From Alicyclobacillus fastidiosus (GTDB taxonomy: Bacteria; Bacillota; Bacilli; Alicyclobacillales; Alicyclobacillaceae), in NCBI RefSeq assembly GCF_026651875.1, contig NZ_CP104067.1, positions 2,914,001 through 2,978,000 on the forward strand: a DNA stretch of 64,000 bases, written 5' to 3'. Of the stretch, positions 34,174 to 43,382 are shown piece after piece. The number at the start of each line of letters is the position of its first letter. The stretch's first letter is position 1. Under the pieces are notes generated by a model. The model saw only the letters and a list, made by a program, of their open reading frames with translations, did not search any database and was not told the DNA's origin. A program made the translations under genes and the position numbers.

Positions 34174-34822
34174 AACCATTGAGGCCGCCCCCGACATGGA
34201 CCTAGCTGGCGTGCTCGTGCGCCGCGCGGACGAGGACACGCGCCAATTTTTCACGGGCGTGTACGACGACCCGGTGCGTTTACTAGAGACCGAACAGCCG
34301 GATGTCTGGCTCGATTTGACGACGCCCGACACGGTCGTCTCCCATGTCGATCTCGCCTTTGCTCACGGCGTGCGCCCGGTCGTCGGCGCTACCGGCTACC
34401 AGGAGGCAGACCTGGCGCGCTGGAACGACCAGGCCAGCCAAACGGGCATCGGCGGCATCGCATGTCCCAACTTCGCCATCGGCGCGCTGTTGATGATGCG
34501 GTTTGCCAAGGAGGCGGCGAAATGGATGCCGCGAGCCGAGATTATCGAGCTGCATCACGACAAGAAAAAGGACAAGCCCTCGGGCACGGCCATCCGCACC
34601 GCGCGCGAAATGGAAACTGAGTACGAGATCCCAATACATAGTGTTCGCCTCCCCGGACTCGTGGCACATCAAGAAGTTCTGTTTGGGGGCACGGGGGAAA
34701 CACTGACGATTCGCCACGATTCGCTCAGCCGCGAGAGCTTTATGCCCGGTGTCGTGCTGGCGTGTCGCGGGGTGATGCAACTGCGCCAGATGGTCTACGG
34801 GCTTGAACACTTACTATGGTAG
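34103..34822 (+). CDS. dapB: 4-hydroxy-tetrahydrodipicolinate reductase
   Basis: A 239-residue enzyme of lysine and diaminopimelate (hence dipicolinate and peptidoglycan) synthesis. AIAGAKGRMGREAV binds NAD(P)H; ELHHDKKKDKPSGTA is the catalytic signature; CPNFAIGALLMMRFA follows. AAGGAGGA at 34089-34096 sits 6 nt before GTG 34103. A little shorter than the usual 260-270 residues. The TPR gene runs 71 nt into it. Confidence 0.95.
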   Translation: MSQQNLIRIAIAGAKGRMGREAVKTIEAAPDMDLAGVLVRRADEDTRQFFTGVYDDPVRLLETEQPDVWLDLTTPDTVVSHVDLAFAHGVRPVVGATGYQEADLARWNDQASQTGIGGIACPNFAIGALLMMRFAKEAAKWMPRAEIIELHHDKKKDKPSGTAIRTAREMETEYEIPIHSVRLPGLVAHQEVLFGGTGETLTIRHDSLSRESFMPGVVLACRGVMQLRQMVYGLEHLLW

Positions 34823-34839
34823 AGAGGGATGGCGATACG

Positions 34840-35958
34840 ATGCGCATTGGAATTAGCTGCTATCCAACCATCGGCGGCTCCGGCGCCGTCGCGACGGAGC
34901 TGGGCAAGGCACTCGCGAGGCGCGGGCACGAAGTGCACTTTATTGTCACGGACGTGCCCTTTCGACTCGGTACGTTCGTCGAGCACGTGTATATTCACGA
35001 GATTGACACCGCCAGCTATCCAGTGCTGCGCACGCCGCCCTACGATTTCTCCCTGGCAGCGCTCATGGCAAAAGTGGCGAACGAGTATCAGCTCGACGTC
35101 ATTCACGCACATTATGCGCTTCCGTTTGCCGTTTGCGGGTTTCTGGCGCGCGAGATGGCAAAGCGAGACGTGAAGATCGTGACGACGCTTCACGGCACAG
35201 ATGTCACCGTATTGGCGCAAGACACGAGCTTGAAGGAGATCATGAAGTTAGGCATCGAGCGCAGCGACGCCGTGACGGCGGTGAGCCACAGCTTGATCAA
35301 GCAGACGAGAGAGGCGTTCGAAACAGGTAAGGACATCGAATGCATTTATAACTTCATTGACACGGATGTATTTCGTCCGCAGGTCGGACAAAAGGTTCGT
35401 TCCTCCCTTGTAAACCCAGGGGAGCGCGTGCTTCTGCACGTTTCGAATTTCCGCAAGGTCAAGCGAATTCCCGACGTGATCGACATCTTTGCCCGCGTTC
35501 GACAAACCGTAAAAGCGCGACTTCTATTGGTTGGTGAAGGTCCCGAGTACAGTGCCGCACGTCAGCAAGTCAGAGATCTCGACATCGTGCCCTACGTCGA
35601 ATTCCTCGGTAAACAGGATGAAGTGGCGACGCTCGTGGCCGCGGCGGACGTTCTCCTCCTTCCATCCTCGAAAGAGAGTTTCGGCCTCGTCGCGCTGGAG
35701 GCGATGGCGTGCGGCATTCCGGTGATCGGCTCCACGGCCGGCGGCATCCCGGAGGTGGTCGTCGACGGGAAAACCGGCTTCTTGTCGCAAGTGGGCGACG
35801 TGGACAAGATGAGTGAAGACACGCTCCGACTGCTGCAAAACGACGAACTCTACGAGTCGTTTTCACAAGGAGCTCGCCGTCACGCACAGGCTCATTTTCA
35901 CATCCAGGACAAGGTTGACGAATACGAGGCGCTCTATCGCCGCGTTTGTGGCATTTAG
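34840..35958 (+). CDS. bshA: N-acetyl-alpha-D-glucosaminyl L-malate synthase
   Basis: A 372-residue GT-B glycosyltransferase, first step of bacillithiol synthesis. It follows Bacillus BshA closely: RIGISCYPTIGGSGAVATEL, DVIHAHYALPFAVCGFLA, VTTLHGTDVTVLAQD, IYNFIDTDVF and LPSSKESFGLVALEAMACG. AGAGGGA with a 10-nt gap fits ATG 34840; an ATG at 34816 lies within the dapB end. The deacetylase gene bshB1 and mgsA, found here in Bacillus, are absent. Confidence 0.95.
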   Translation: MRIGISCYPTIGGSGAVATELGKALARRGHEVHFIVTDVPFRLGTFVEHVYIHEIDTASYPVLRTPPYDFSLAALMAKVANEYQLDVIHAHYALPFAVCGFLAREMAKRDVKIVTTLHGTDVTVLAQDTSLKEIMKLGIERSDAVTAVSHSLIKQTREAFETGKDIECIYNFIDTDVFRPQVGQKVRSSLVNPGERVLLHVSNFRKVKRIPDVIDIFARVRQTVKARLLLVGEGPEYSAARQQVRDLDIVPYVEFLGKQDEVATLVAAADVLLLPSSKESFGLVALEAMACGIPVIGSTAGGIPEVVVDGKTGFLSQVGDVDKMSEDTLRLLQNDELYESFSQGARRHAQAHFHIQDKVDEYEALYRRVCGI

Positions 35959-35984
35959 CGGCGCTTGAACGGAGGGCTTCACGC

Positions 35985-36989
35985 TTGGATAAGATCGCAA
36001 TGTCGACGCGCGAGAAGATGGTTGAGCTGTTCATGGGGGCGCCGGAAGGGCTTATCTCTGGCGAGCAATTGAGCAGTGCCCTAGGCGTGTCGAGAACCGC
36101 CATCTGGAAACACATCAAACTCCTCGAGGAAGACGGTTTCGAGTTTGCCGCCACGCCGCGAGTCGGCTACCGACTGACGCACGTTCCAGACGAGCTCATG
36201 GCATCTCTGGTGGCACCTCATCTTCGCGACTGCACACTTGGGAGTCAAATCCTGTGGGCGCCGGAGCGGCCCTCGACCAATGACACGGCGACGGAGTTGG
36301 CTAAGTCCGGCGCTCCACACGGACTGGTTGTGACGGCCGCCCGCCAGACGGGGGGCCGGGGTCGGCAAGGGCGCGTCTGGCAATCGCCCGCCGGCGGGAT
36401 GTGGTTTTCTATTTTAGTGCGCAGGCCGTGTGCCATCTCGCAGGCTGGTGATCTCACGCTGCTCGCAAGCGTTGCCGTCTGGCGGGCATTGGCCTCCATG
36501 GGTATTCCAGCCGAGATCAAGTGGCCGAACGACCTGTTGTTAAACGGGCGGAAGATCTGTGGCATTCTCGCGCAGATGCGAACCGACGGCGAGTCGGTGG
36601 AATATGCGGTGATCGGCATTGGGATGAATGCCAATTTCACGCGCGAGCAATTTCCACCTGATGTACGCGAATACGCCACGACCATCCTGTCGGAGATGAA
36701 CCGAGAGGTCCATCGGCCGACGCTTCTAGGGTGTATTCTCACGGAACTCGACCAGCTTTATCGCGATTTGAAGGCAGGTGTCGGCGGTTTTGCCGCCGTT
36801 CGAGACGAGTGGAAGGCGCACGCGCACACCTTGGGTCGCAACATCCGTGTACGCATCGGTGAACAGATTGTAGAAGGCGTCGCACAGGACGTCGACGCCC
36901 GCGGTGTCCTGGCGCTTCGCGGCGAGGATGGCACCGTTCACGCCATTCACAGTGGGGAAGTACTCTTCTCCGAAATGGAAAAATTGTAA
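35985..36989 (+). CDS. birA: Biotin ligase/biotin operon repressor
   Basis: A 334-residue bifunctional protein. An N-terminal winged helix (LISGEQLSSALGVSRTAIWKH) binds DNA. The ligase core has RQTGGRGRQGRVW for biotinyl-AMP, IKWPNDLLLNGRKICG with the catalytic Lys, and a C-terminal SH3-like cap. TTG 35985 has GGAGGG 8 nt upstream; ATG 36000 is possible. Gene order after bshA matches Bacillus, minus cca. Confidence 0.93.
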   Translation: MDKIAMSTREKMVELFMGAPEGLISGEQLSSALGVSRTAIWKHIKLLEEDGFEFAATPRVGYRLTHVPDELMASLVAPHLRDCTLGSQILWAPERPSTNDTATELAKSGAPHGLVVTAARQTGGRGRQGRVWQSPAGGMWFSILVRRPCAISQAGDLTLLASVAVWRALASMGIPAEIKWPNDLLLNGRKICGILAQMRTDGESVEYAVIGIGMNANFTREQFPPDVREYATTILSEMNREVHRPTLLGCILTELDQLYRDLKAGVGGFAAVRDEWKAHAHTLGRNIRVRIGEQIVEGVAQDVDARGVLALRGEDGTVHAIHSGEVLFSEMEKL

Positions 36990-37063
36990 GGCACGTCACA
37001 TGGCCCGAATAATCTACCCTGTGCATACGGACGCTACCTATATGAACAAAGGGGGCGCCATTC

Positions 37064-38512
37064 GTGCAGAATGTGGAACTGAAGGCCATCGCGAACGCGA
37101 TTGCGCAAATCCGCGAACAACTCCCAGAAGCGGACACCGTCGTCCGGTCGAAAATGCTCCAGGAGCTCGAGACGCTTCGGGAGATGGCGACGTCCATCTT
37201 AGACGCTTGGATGGAGGTGGACGATGCCATTGAAGAGACCTTGGCGCAAATCAGCGAGGCATCTATCGACGCATCCATCGCCGCGCAAGGGGACCAGGCG
37301 CCGCAGTACACGGCGTCCTTAAACGCTGGTGCCGGCGTACAACAGAGTGTGCAGAGCCGGACAGAAAGCCTTTTGCAGGCGCCGGTTCAGTTGGCTGAGA
37401 CCTGGTTTGACATGTCTCTTCGAGCCGACTGTGCCTTACGTAAGGGACTTGGCTATTTCGATTTACGCATGTTCGACGAGGCGGCGCTGTCCTTGACACA
37501 GGCCGTCGCCGAACAGGACAACCCCGCGACTCGAATTTACCTCGCCCTCAGCCATCTGGCGGCAAATCGCGTCGATCTCGCTGTGAGCCACCTCAATGTC
37601 GCACGGGTTCGCGCAAACGATGACGTGACCGTGCGAGCGGTGCTCGAAGTCGATGTTCAAATCTGCGCCGCCAGAGAGGACTGGCATCAAGCCGTACACG
37701 TCCTGTACGAGTTGCTCTGTTTCGATCCCACCCAGTTGGACACGTGGTACAACCTCGGGGTGTGCCATTTGAAACTCTATGAATTCGCGGCCGCGGAGCG
37801 CTGTTTCGCGAAATCCATGAAAAACGAGCCGACGGACGTCGAGGCCGCGCTCTGGCGGGCGATGAGCCTCGTTTTGTGCGGTCGGGTGGACGAGGCCAGA
37901 CAGCTTCTTACCACTTCGACGCACCTGGCAAGAAACGTGGAGGAGCACGCGCTGTTGCGCGTGGTGCTTCACCTCTCGACACAGCGCATCGACTTGGCGG
38001 AACGTGCCGCCATCGCTGCCAGCGCCGCGGAGCCGAATAGTGCGTTTGGATACGAACTGTTGGCCTTGTGTCGGGCTGTCTCGCACCGACCGGACGAAGC
38101 CATCCCGCTCTGTAAGCGGGCGCTCGCGCTCTCGCCGAACAGTTCGCAGGCGCTCACTTTATTTGGGCTCTGCAGTTACTTGACAGGGGACCTACAGCGG
38201 GCAGAACGCGCCCTGAAGACGGTTGAGGAGCGCGGTGAATCGAGCGGGCTCACGCACGTCGTCCGGGCGCGCATCGCGACGCTCAACGGACTGACTGCTG
38301 ACGCGTTGGAGCGCCTCGGCAGGCTCAGTGAACACCCAGGGATGTACGCCAAGCGCCTCGCCGTCTTATACAGAGGGATGCTGCACTTGAGCGAGAACGA
38401 AATTGCACTCGCGGAAGCCGACTTTGAGCGGGCGTTGCATCTCGGGCTGCCGCCATCGGCCATCGACATCGCGCGGGCGCATGCCAGGTCGGGGGTGGCC
38501 CAGAGATCTTGA
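37064..38512 (+). CDS. Large TPR-repeat protein
   Basis: A 482-residue soluble protein with a GTG start. Residues 1-90 form a helical, coiled-coil-like head. From about 125 to the end TPR-like repeats follow (for example DTWYNLGVCHLKLYEFAAAE; GLCSYLTGDLQRAERAL; EADFERALHLGLPPSAIDIA). No signal or membrane segment. It lies between birA and dinG, where Bacillus has panBCD. Function is not known; repeats suggest a scaffold. Confidence 0.8.
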   Translation: MQNVELKAIANAIAQIREQLPEADTVVRSKMLQELETLREMATSILDAWMEVDDAIEETLAQISEASIDASIAAQGDQAPQYTASLNAGAGVQQSVQSRTESLLQAPVQLAETWFDMSLRADCALRKGLGYFDLRMFDEAALSLTQAVAEQDNPATRIYLALSHLAANRVDLAVSHLNVARVRANDDVTVRAVLEVDVQICAAREDWHQAVHVLYELLCFDPTQLDTWYNLGVCHLKLYEFAAAERCFAKSMKNEPTDVEAALWRAMSLVLCGRVDEARQLLTTSTHLARNVEEHALLRVVLHLSTQRIDLAERAAIAASAAEPNSAFGYELLALCRAVSHRPDEAIPLCKRALALSPNSSQALTLFGLCSYLTGDLQRAERALKTVEERGESSGLTHVVRARIATLNGLTADALERLGRLSEHPGMYAKRLAVLYRGMLHLSENEIALAEADFERALHLGLPPSAIDIARAHARSGVAQRS

Positions 38513-38600
38513 GCACGGGCCATGTTTCTCCATGTTCAGTCCGAAGCGCGATTTGTTAGAATGTAGGATGAGATTTGGACTGGCCAGGAGGCCTTATGTG

Positions 38601-41420
38601 ATGAACTACGTGGTGTTTGATATCGAAACGACGGGGTTGGACCCATCCAATCACGAAATCATAGAGGTCGGGGCGGTACGTATCCGCGATGGTGCCATCG
38701 CAGATACGTTCCACCACCTCGTTCGCCCGCGTCAGTCCATCCCTGAGGAAATTTCCCGACTGACGGGAATTGATGACGGGATGGTCGCTGATGCGGAATC
38801 TGCGGATGAGATTCTACCGAAACTATTACAGTTTATCGGCGACGATACATTGGTCGCGCACAATCTGTCGTTTGACGCACCCTTCTTGCAACACAAGCTG
38901 GACGACCTCGGTTACACCTTGTTGCGACCTGACGGACTGTGCACGCTCGTGCTCGCGCGCGCCTTGTTTCCCACGTTGTCGGGGCACCGCTTAGAAAACG
39001 TCGCGGAGCATTTGGGCATCGTCCCGGAAACCGCTCACCGCGCCTTGGCGGACGCGATGACGACGGCCAAGGTGTTTCTCGCCATCACAGAGCGCGCCAG
39101 TTCGCTCCCGCTGATGCTCGTCCAACAGTTGGCGCAGCTGTCCGGATTGTTCTCGCCGAGAACTGGGGATTGGTTCACGGACCTCAGCCTGCAGGTGATG
39201 TCGACGAGGGCGGATGCCATTCCGGACGACTGTGAAGTTCGGGAGGGGATGTTGTACACGTCTGTGAAGCCGCGTGAGGAGGGGGCAAAACCCGGCGAGA
39301 GGGTTGTCGGCGACATCCAGGAACAGGCCTTGCAAATGCTCGCGGCGGGCGGTCCGCTCAGCGAATCGCTCCCAGGCTACGAACCGCGCGAAGGGCAGCT
39401 GCAAATGGTCGCGAAGGTGAGTGAGGCCTTAACTGCGGACAAACACGCCGTGATCGAGGCGGGGACGGGGACGGGCAAGTCGATGGCCTACCTCATTCCC
39501 GCCGCGCTGCACGCACTCGCCAGTGATGAGCGGGTCGTCGTGAGTACGCACACGCTCGCGCTTCAAGACCAGATTGAACAGCGTGACTTTCCGACGCTCG
39601 TAAAACTGTTTGGCGGGCAGATCTCACTCGCCGTTCAAAAAGGCCGCAAGAACTACGTCTGCTTGCGCAAGGTGAGAGCCGAGGCTGGCGTGATGTCGTT
39701 TTCCTCGCACGCAGACGAAATCCAAGGCATGATGGGGTTGCTCGTGTGGCTGACGCAAACCGCAGAAGGCGTCCGCGAGGAGTTGTCGTCACATGCCGTC
39801 TCGCACGCGCTTTGGTCGCGCGTCCAAAGTGAAACCGATACTTGCATCAACAAGCGCTGTCCGTTCTTTCGTCCGTGCTATTACTTCCGGGCGAAGGCAC
39901 GTGCCCAGACGGCGGAGATCGTCGTGACCAACCACTCGCTGTTGCTGTCCGATTTGAAGGCCGATCACCGCGTGCTCCCTAAGTACGAAGCCCTTGTTAT
40001 CGACGAAGCGCACCACTTGGAAGATCAAGCGACCAAGCATCTGGGCGATGAGGTTCACGCGGCCCAACTCGCGGCGCTTTCCTATCGATTGAGCCGCGAT
40101 CGGGGGAAAAACGGGATCATTCCCGAGTTGAAATCCCGCTTCGAAACGTCGCAGTCCATGCCGCTCTCGATGGAAGACAAGCTGACTCGGGCCCAGGAGT
40201 GGATCGAGGATGTCAGTCGGAGTGCGGACACGGCGTTCGCTCTGCTTGGAGGTTTGCTGCCGGCGGGGAAAAACGAGCTGCGGCTCACGGACGATTTGTG
40301 GAGGCATCCGAACTTTATTCAGTTCTCGGAGCAGATGTCAGAGCTCAGGGCGCCGATTCACGCCCTGCGGGAACTCGTCAAAGGGCTCCAGGAGTGGGCC
40401 AAGAAGGCGATGTCCGACGACGACGCGGGACGCATTATCGACGCGGCTGGGTTTCTCGATCAATGGCTACAAGGGGTGGAACTCCTCGAGGAGATGACCG
40501 TGCCAAGCGATTCGCGCGTCACGTGGATTGAACGCCGAGGCTACGGTCGCCCGCGCTACAGCGTTCATACGGCGCCAATCGACGTGTCTTCGACACTTCG
40601 GACGCTCTTGTTCGAACCGCTCGCTTCCACTGTGTTGACCTCCGCCACGCTGTCAGTTCGCGGACGCTTCGACTTTACCATCAACCAATTGGGACTTGGC
40701 GAGAGCCTGGCCGAAAAGCGGCTGATCACCGGAAACGTTCCGTCGCCGTTTGACTATCAGTCGCAAGCCCGGCTCTTCGTCCCAAACGATGTGCCGGAAT
40801 TGGCCAAAATGACTGCAGACGAGGCGGCCACGTGGCTGTGTGACTCGCTGTACCACCTGGCGGTCGCCAGCAGTGGGCGCGTTCTGGCCCTGTTTACAAG
40901 TCATCAGATGCTTCGCGAGACGGCCAAACTCTTGCGAGGACCTCTGGCAGCAAAGAATCTGTCCGTGTTTGCGCAGGATGTGGACGGCGGTCGCACTGCG
41001 ATGCTCGAGGCGTTTCGCAATAACCCGAACAGCATCCTGTTAGGCGCGCAGTCGTTCTGGGAAGGAATTGATTTACCGGGCGACCAGTTGACCACACTCG
41101 TGATTATTCGCCTGCCTTTTGCACCGCCGAGCCATCCTGTGACCGAGGCTCGACATGAGCGGTTGACAAAAAGCGGCCAAAGTCCGTTTTGGGTGGCCAG
41201 TTTGCCGGAGGCAGTCGTGCGATTCCGGCAGGGATTCGGCCGCCTCATACGCACAAAGCAGGACAAAGGCGTCGTCGTGGTGTACGACAAGCGCATCATC
41301 ACGGCCAAGTACGGGGCGACGTTCATCCAATCGCTGGCCGGGATACGCCCGCACGTCGCACCCGAGCAAGAAGTGCTCCGACAAGTTCGCTCATTTCTGT
41401 CTCAATCTGCTACAAGTTGA
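38601..41420 (+). CDS. dinG: DinG-type helicase with N-terminal exonuclease domain
   Basis: A 939-residue protein. Residues 1-170 are a DnaQ-like 3'-5' exonuclease (VFDIETTGLDP, AHNLSFDAPF, HRALADAMTT). The XPD-like SF2 helicase follows: Walker A GTGTGKSMAY near residue 286, VIDEAHHLED, and the C-terminal GRLIRTKQD. Four Cys between motifs (NYVCLRK, then TCINKRCPFFRPCYY) might hold an Fe-S cluster, but spacing alone is not proof. AGGAGG at 38586 fits ATG 38601. In B. subtilis ypmA-ypmB follow dinG; here about 6 kb is inserted. Confidence 0.93.
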   Translation: MNYVVFDIETTGLDPSNHEIIEVGAVRIRDGAIADTFHHLVRPRQSIPEEISRLTGIDDGMVADAESADEILPKLLQFIGDDTLVAHNLSFDAPFLQHKLDDLGYTLLRPDGLCTLVLARALFPTLSGHRLENVAEHLGIVPETAHRALADAMTTAKVFLAITERASSLPLMLVQQLAQLSGLFSPRTGDWFTDLSLQVMSTRADAIPDDCEVREGMLYTSVKPREEGAKPGERVVGDIQEQALQMLAAGGPLSESLPGYEPREGQLQMVAKVSEALTADKHAVIEAGTGTGKSMAYLIPAALHALASDERVVVSTHTLALQDQIEQRDFPTLVKLFGGQISLAVQKGRKNYVCLRKVRAEAGVMSFSSHADEIQGMMGLLVWLTQTAEGVREELSSHAVSHALWSRVQSETDTCINKRCPFFRPCYYFRAKARAQTAEIVVTNHSLLLSDLKADHRVLPKYEALVIDEAHHLEDQATKHLGDEVHAAQLAALSYRLSRDRGKNGIIPELKSRFETSQSMPLSMEDKLTRAQEWIEDVSRSADTAFALLGGLLPAGKNELRLTDDLWRHPNFIQFSEQMSELRAPIHALRELVKGLQEWAKKAMSDDDAGRIIDAAGFLDQWLQGVELLEEMTVPSDSRVTWIERRGYGRPRYSVHTAPIDVSSTLRTLLFEPLASTVLTSATLSVRGRFDFTINQLGLGESLAEKRLITGNVPSPFDYQSQARLFVPNDVPELAKMTADEAATWLCDSLYHLAVASSGRVLALFTSHQMLRETAKLLRGPLAAKNLSVFAQDVDGGRTAMLEAFRNNPNSILLGAQSFWEGIDLPGDQLTTLVIIRLPFAPPSHPVTEARHERLTKSGQSPFWVASLPEAVVRFRQGFGRLIRTKQDKGVVVVYDKRIITAKYGATFIQSLAGIRPHVAPEQEVLRQVRSFLSQSATS

Positions 41421-41492
41421 TCGGTATGTCCCTCGCACTGCCAACCCACCCTAACGACAATCAAAATCGGTTGCGGAAAGGGTGGGAGACGC

Positions 41493-42311
41493 ATGCACAG
41501 CATGTGGAAGGGTTCGATTAGTTTTGGCCTGATCAACGTTCCTGTGCGGATGTTCAAGGCGACGGAGTCACAAGGTGTACGGTTTCGGCAACTCCACAAG
41601 GCTTGTAAAACGCCCATCCAGTACCACAAAACCTGTCCTACGTGCCAGGTCGAACTCAAGTCGGAAGACATCGTGCGCGGATTTGAGTATGCCAAAGGTC
41701 AATTTGTCGTGATCGACGACGAAGAACTCGAAGCGCTCACGAAAACTCGTTCACAAACCCTCGATATCGTTCACTTCGCACAAGCAGAAGAAGTCGATCC
41801 GGTCTATTACGACAACACGTACTACCTAGCGCCTGAGGCCAATGGCCGCAAGGCTTACGCGCTGTTGGCGGACGCGCTCGGCAACACTGGGCGCATCGCG
41901 GTGGCGACGTCCGTTCTGCGCCAGAACGAAAGTATGGCCTGCATTCGGATGAAGGACGGCGTGCTGATTTTACAGACGCTGTTTTGGCCAGACGAAGTTC
42001 GCCAGACCGGTGAGCTCCCGTTTGTCCACCAGCCGCCTGCGGTAGCCCCTGAGGAGTTGGAGATGGCGGAGAAGCTGATTGAACAGCTGTCGAAACCGTT
42101 CGATCCAGCCGCTTTTCACGACGAGCGTCGCGAACAGGTGCAGAAACTGGTGGAACAGAAGCTGGCGGATGCCGACCCTGAGGAACTCGCGCCCGCTGCG
42201 ACCGCTCCGGCCGCGGACGTCATCAGCCTGATGGACGCATTGCAGAAGAGCCTGAAGATGGCCGAACCCGCAGTCAAGAGAAAGCGTACCACGCGCAAGA
42301 AAACGTCGTGA
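41493..42311 (+). CDS. ku: Ku DNA-end-binding protein
   Basis: A 272-residue homodimeric Ku that binds double-strand ends in bacterial non-homologous end joining. MWKGSISFGLINVPVRM, KTCPTCQVEL and VVIDDEELEAL are family motifs. The C-terminal tail is Lys/Arg-rich (AVKRKRTTRKKTS), as in Ku proteins that recruit LigD or thread along DNA. GGAAAGGGTGGG lies about 9 nt upstream. The LigD polymerase gene follows 40 nt downstream. Confidence 0.95.
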   Translation: MHSMWKGSISFGLINVPVRMFKATESQGVRFRQLHKACKTPIQYHKTCPTCQVELKSEDIVRGFEYAKGQFVVIDDEELEALTKTRSQTLDIVHFAQAEEVDPVYYDNTYYLAPEANGRKAYALLADALGNTGRIAVATSVLRQNESMACIRMKDGVLILQTLFWPDEVRQTGELPFVHQPPAVAPEELEMAEKLIEQLSKPFDPAAFHDERREQVQKLVEQKLADADPEELAPAATAPAADVISLMDALQKSLKMAEPAVKRKRTTRKKTS

Positions 42312-42351
42312 GAAAGCTCGGCAGACGCTGGATTTACGGGGAGGGAGGGCC

Positions 42352-43239
42352 TTGGCGCGCCATTTTGTCCTACAGGCGGACGTGCCGGTTCGAGTGACAC
42401 ATCCAGATAAAATTCTATTTCCCGATCCACCGACGACAAAGCTCGCCTATATCACGTATGTCGCACAGATGGCACACGTCATCCTTCCGCATCTGCGCAA
42501 CCGCCGCGTGACGTTGGTGCGCTGTCCGAACGGAACGAGAAATCACCGCTTCTACCAGCGTCACGTCCTCGCCGGTGCCCCGGAGTGGATTCCATCGGTG
42601 CCAGGGGAGGAAGGCAAGCCGGAGATTGTCATTCCAAACGTCGCCACGCTGTTGTATTACGCCAACCTCGGGGCCATCGAATTTCACAGCGCGCTCTCCT
42701 ACATCGACGAATCGGCGGCCTCCGTGCTCTCCTTTGACTTAGATCCGTCTACCGATGACTTCGAACGCCTTCGGACCGTAGCCCTTTACCTGCACGACGT
42801 CCTGCTCAATCTCGGACTCGTGAGTCTGTTGAAGACTTCCGGCAAGCGCGGTCTGCAGGTGTTCATCCCGCTTTCAAATCCAGTCCCATTTGCCCTTACG
42901 AGAAAACTCGTCCATTTTGTCGGTCAGTATATGCAACAGCGCTGGCCAACTTTGGCGACGACGGCCAGGCTCGTGAAAGATCGCGGCGACAAGGTCTACA
43001 TCGACGTACCGCAACACGGGGCCGCTAAGACACTCGTCTGCGTCTACAGCGTGCGTGCTACGGATGATGCGCGCGTGTCGACGCCCATCACTTGGGATGA
43101 ACTTCGCGCGGGATGTCATCCTGCCGACTTCACGATGCGAACGGTCCCTGCCCGCGTCAAACAGCAGGGAGATCTGTTTGAGCCCAAACAACGATGCGAT
43201 ATCCGTGGGCTTCTCGAGAAAATTGCCGAGCATTCGTGA
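42352..43239 (+). CDS. LigD-type polymerase domain, stand-alone
   Basis: A 295-residue archaeo-eukaryotic primase-type polymerase equal to the POL domain of LigD. THPDKILFP is at the N-terminus, the metal-binding LSFDLDPSTDDF in the middle, then KTSGKRGLQVFIPL and DKVYIDVPQ. There is no ligase or phosphoesterase domain; the frame begins and ends cleanly. TTG start with GGGAGGG upstream. With Ku it should fill gaps or add ribonucleotides at ends; a ligase must come from elsewhere. Confidence 0.9.
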   Translation: MARHFVLQADVPVRVTHPDKILFPDPPTTKLAYITYVAQMAHVILPHLRNRRVTLVRCPNGTRNHRFYQRHVLAGAPEWIPSVPGEEGKPEIVIPNVATLLYYANLGAIEFHSALSYIDESAASVLSFDLDPSTDDFERLRTVALYLHDVLLNLGLVSLLKTSGKRGLQVFIPLSNPVPFALTRKLVHFVGQYMQQRWPTLATTARLVKDRGDKVYIDVPQHGAAKTLVCVYSVRATDDARVSTPITWDELRAGCHPADFTMRTVPARVKQQGDLFEPKQRCDIRGLLEKIAEHS

Positions 43240-43262
43240 TACAGTTCTCGGGTCAGTTTCGT

Positions 43263-43352
43263 TATAATCAAACCACTACCCGTGTCGGGCACATAACGGG
43301 CCACTGCCCAAATCACAGGACGACTCCACGTGGAGCGCCCGAACCCGACACG
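43263..43352 (+). promoter_or_regulatory. -10 box and structured leader before the MTA phosphorylase gene
   Basis: TATAAT at 43263-43268 is followed by CGTGTCGGG (43281-43289), which pairs perfectly with CCCGACACG (43344-43352). Inside lie GGGC/GCCC (43298-43309) and CTCC/GGAG (43324-43335) hairpins, giving a three-way-junction-like fold. There is no T-run, and the ribosome-binding site GAGGTG follows 18 nt later. It matches no riboswitch class I can name. Confidence 0.45.
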
Positions 43353-43382
43353 ACAGAAAACCGACCCTTGAGGTGTGACATC

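Noticed and set aside
43281..43352. The paired leader as a rho-independent terminator
   Set aside because: No T-run follows the 3' arm, and the phosphorylase gene starts 30 nt later.
43194..43382. N-terminal extension of the phosphorylase frame
   Set aside because: It runs through the end of the polymerase gene, the TATAAT box and the structured leader; the ATG at 43383 matches the family start.
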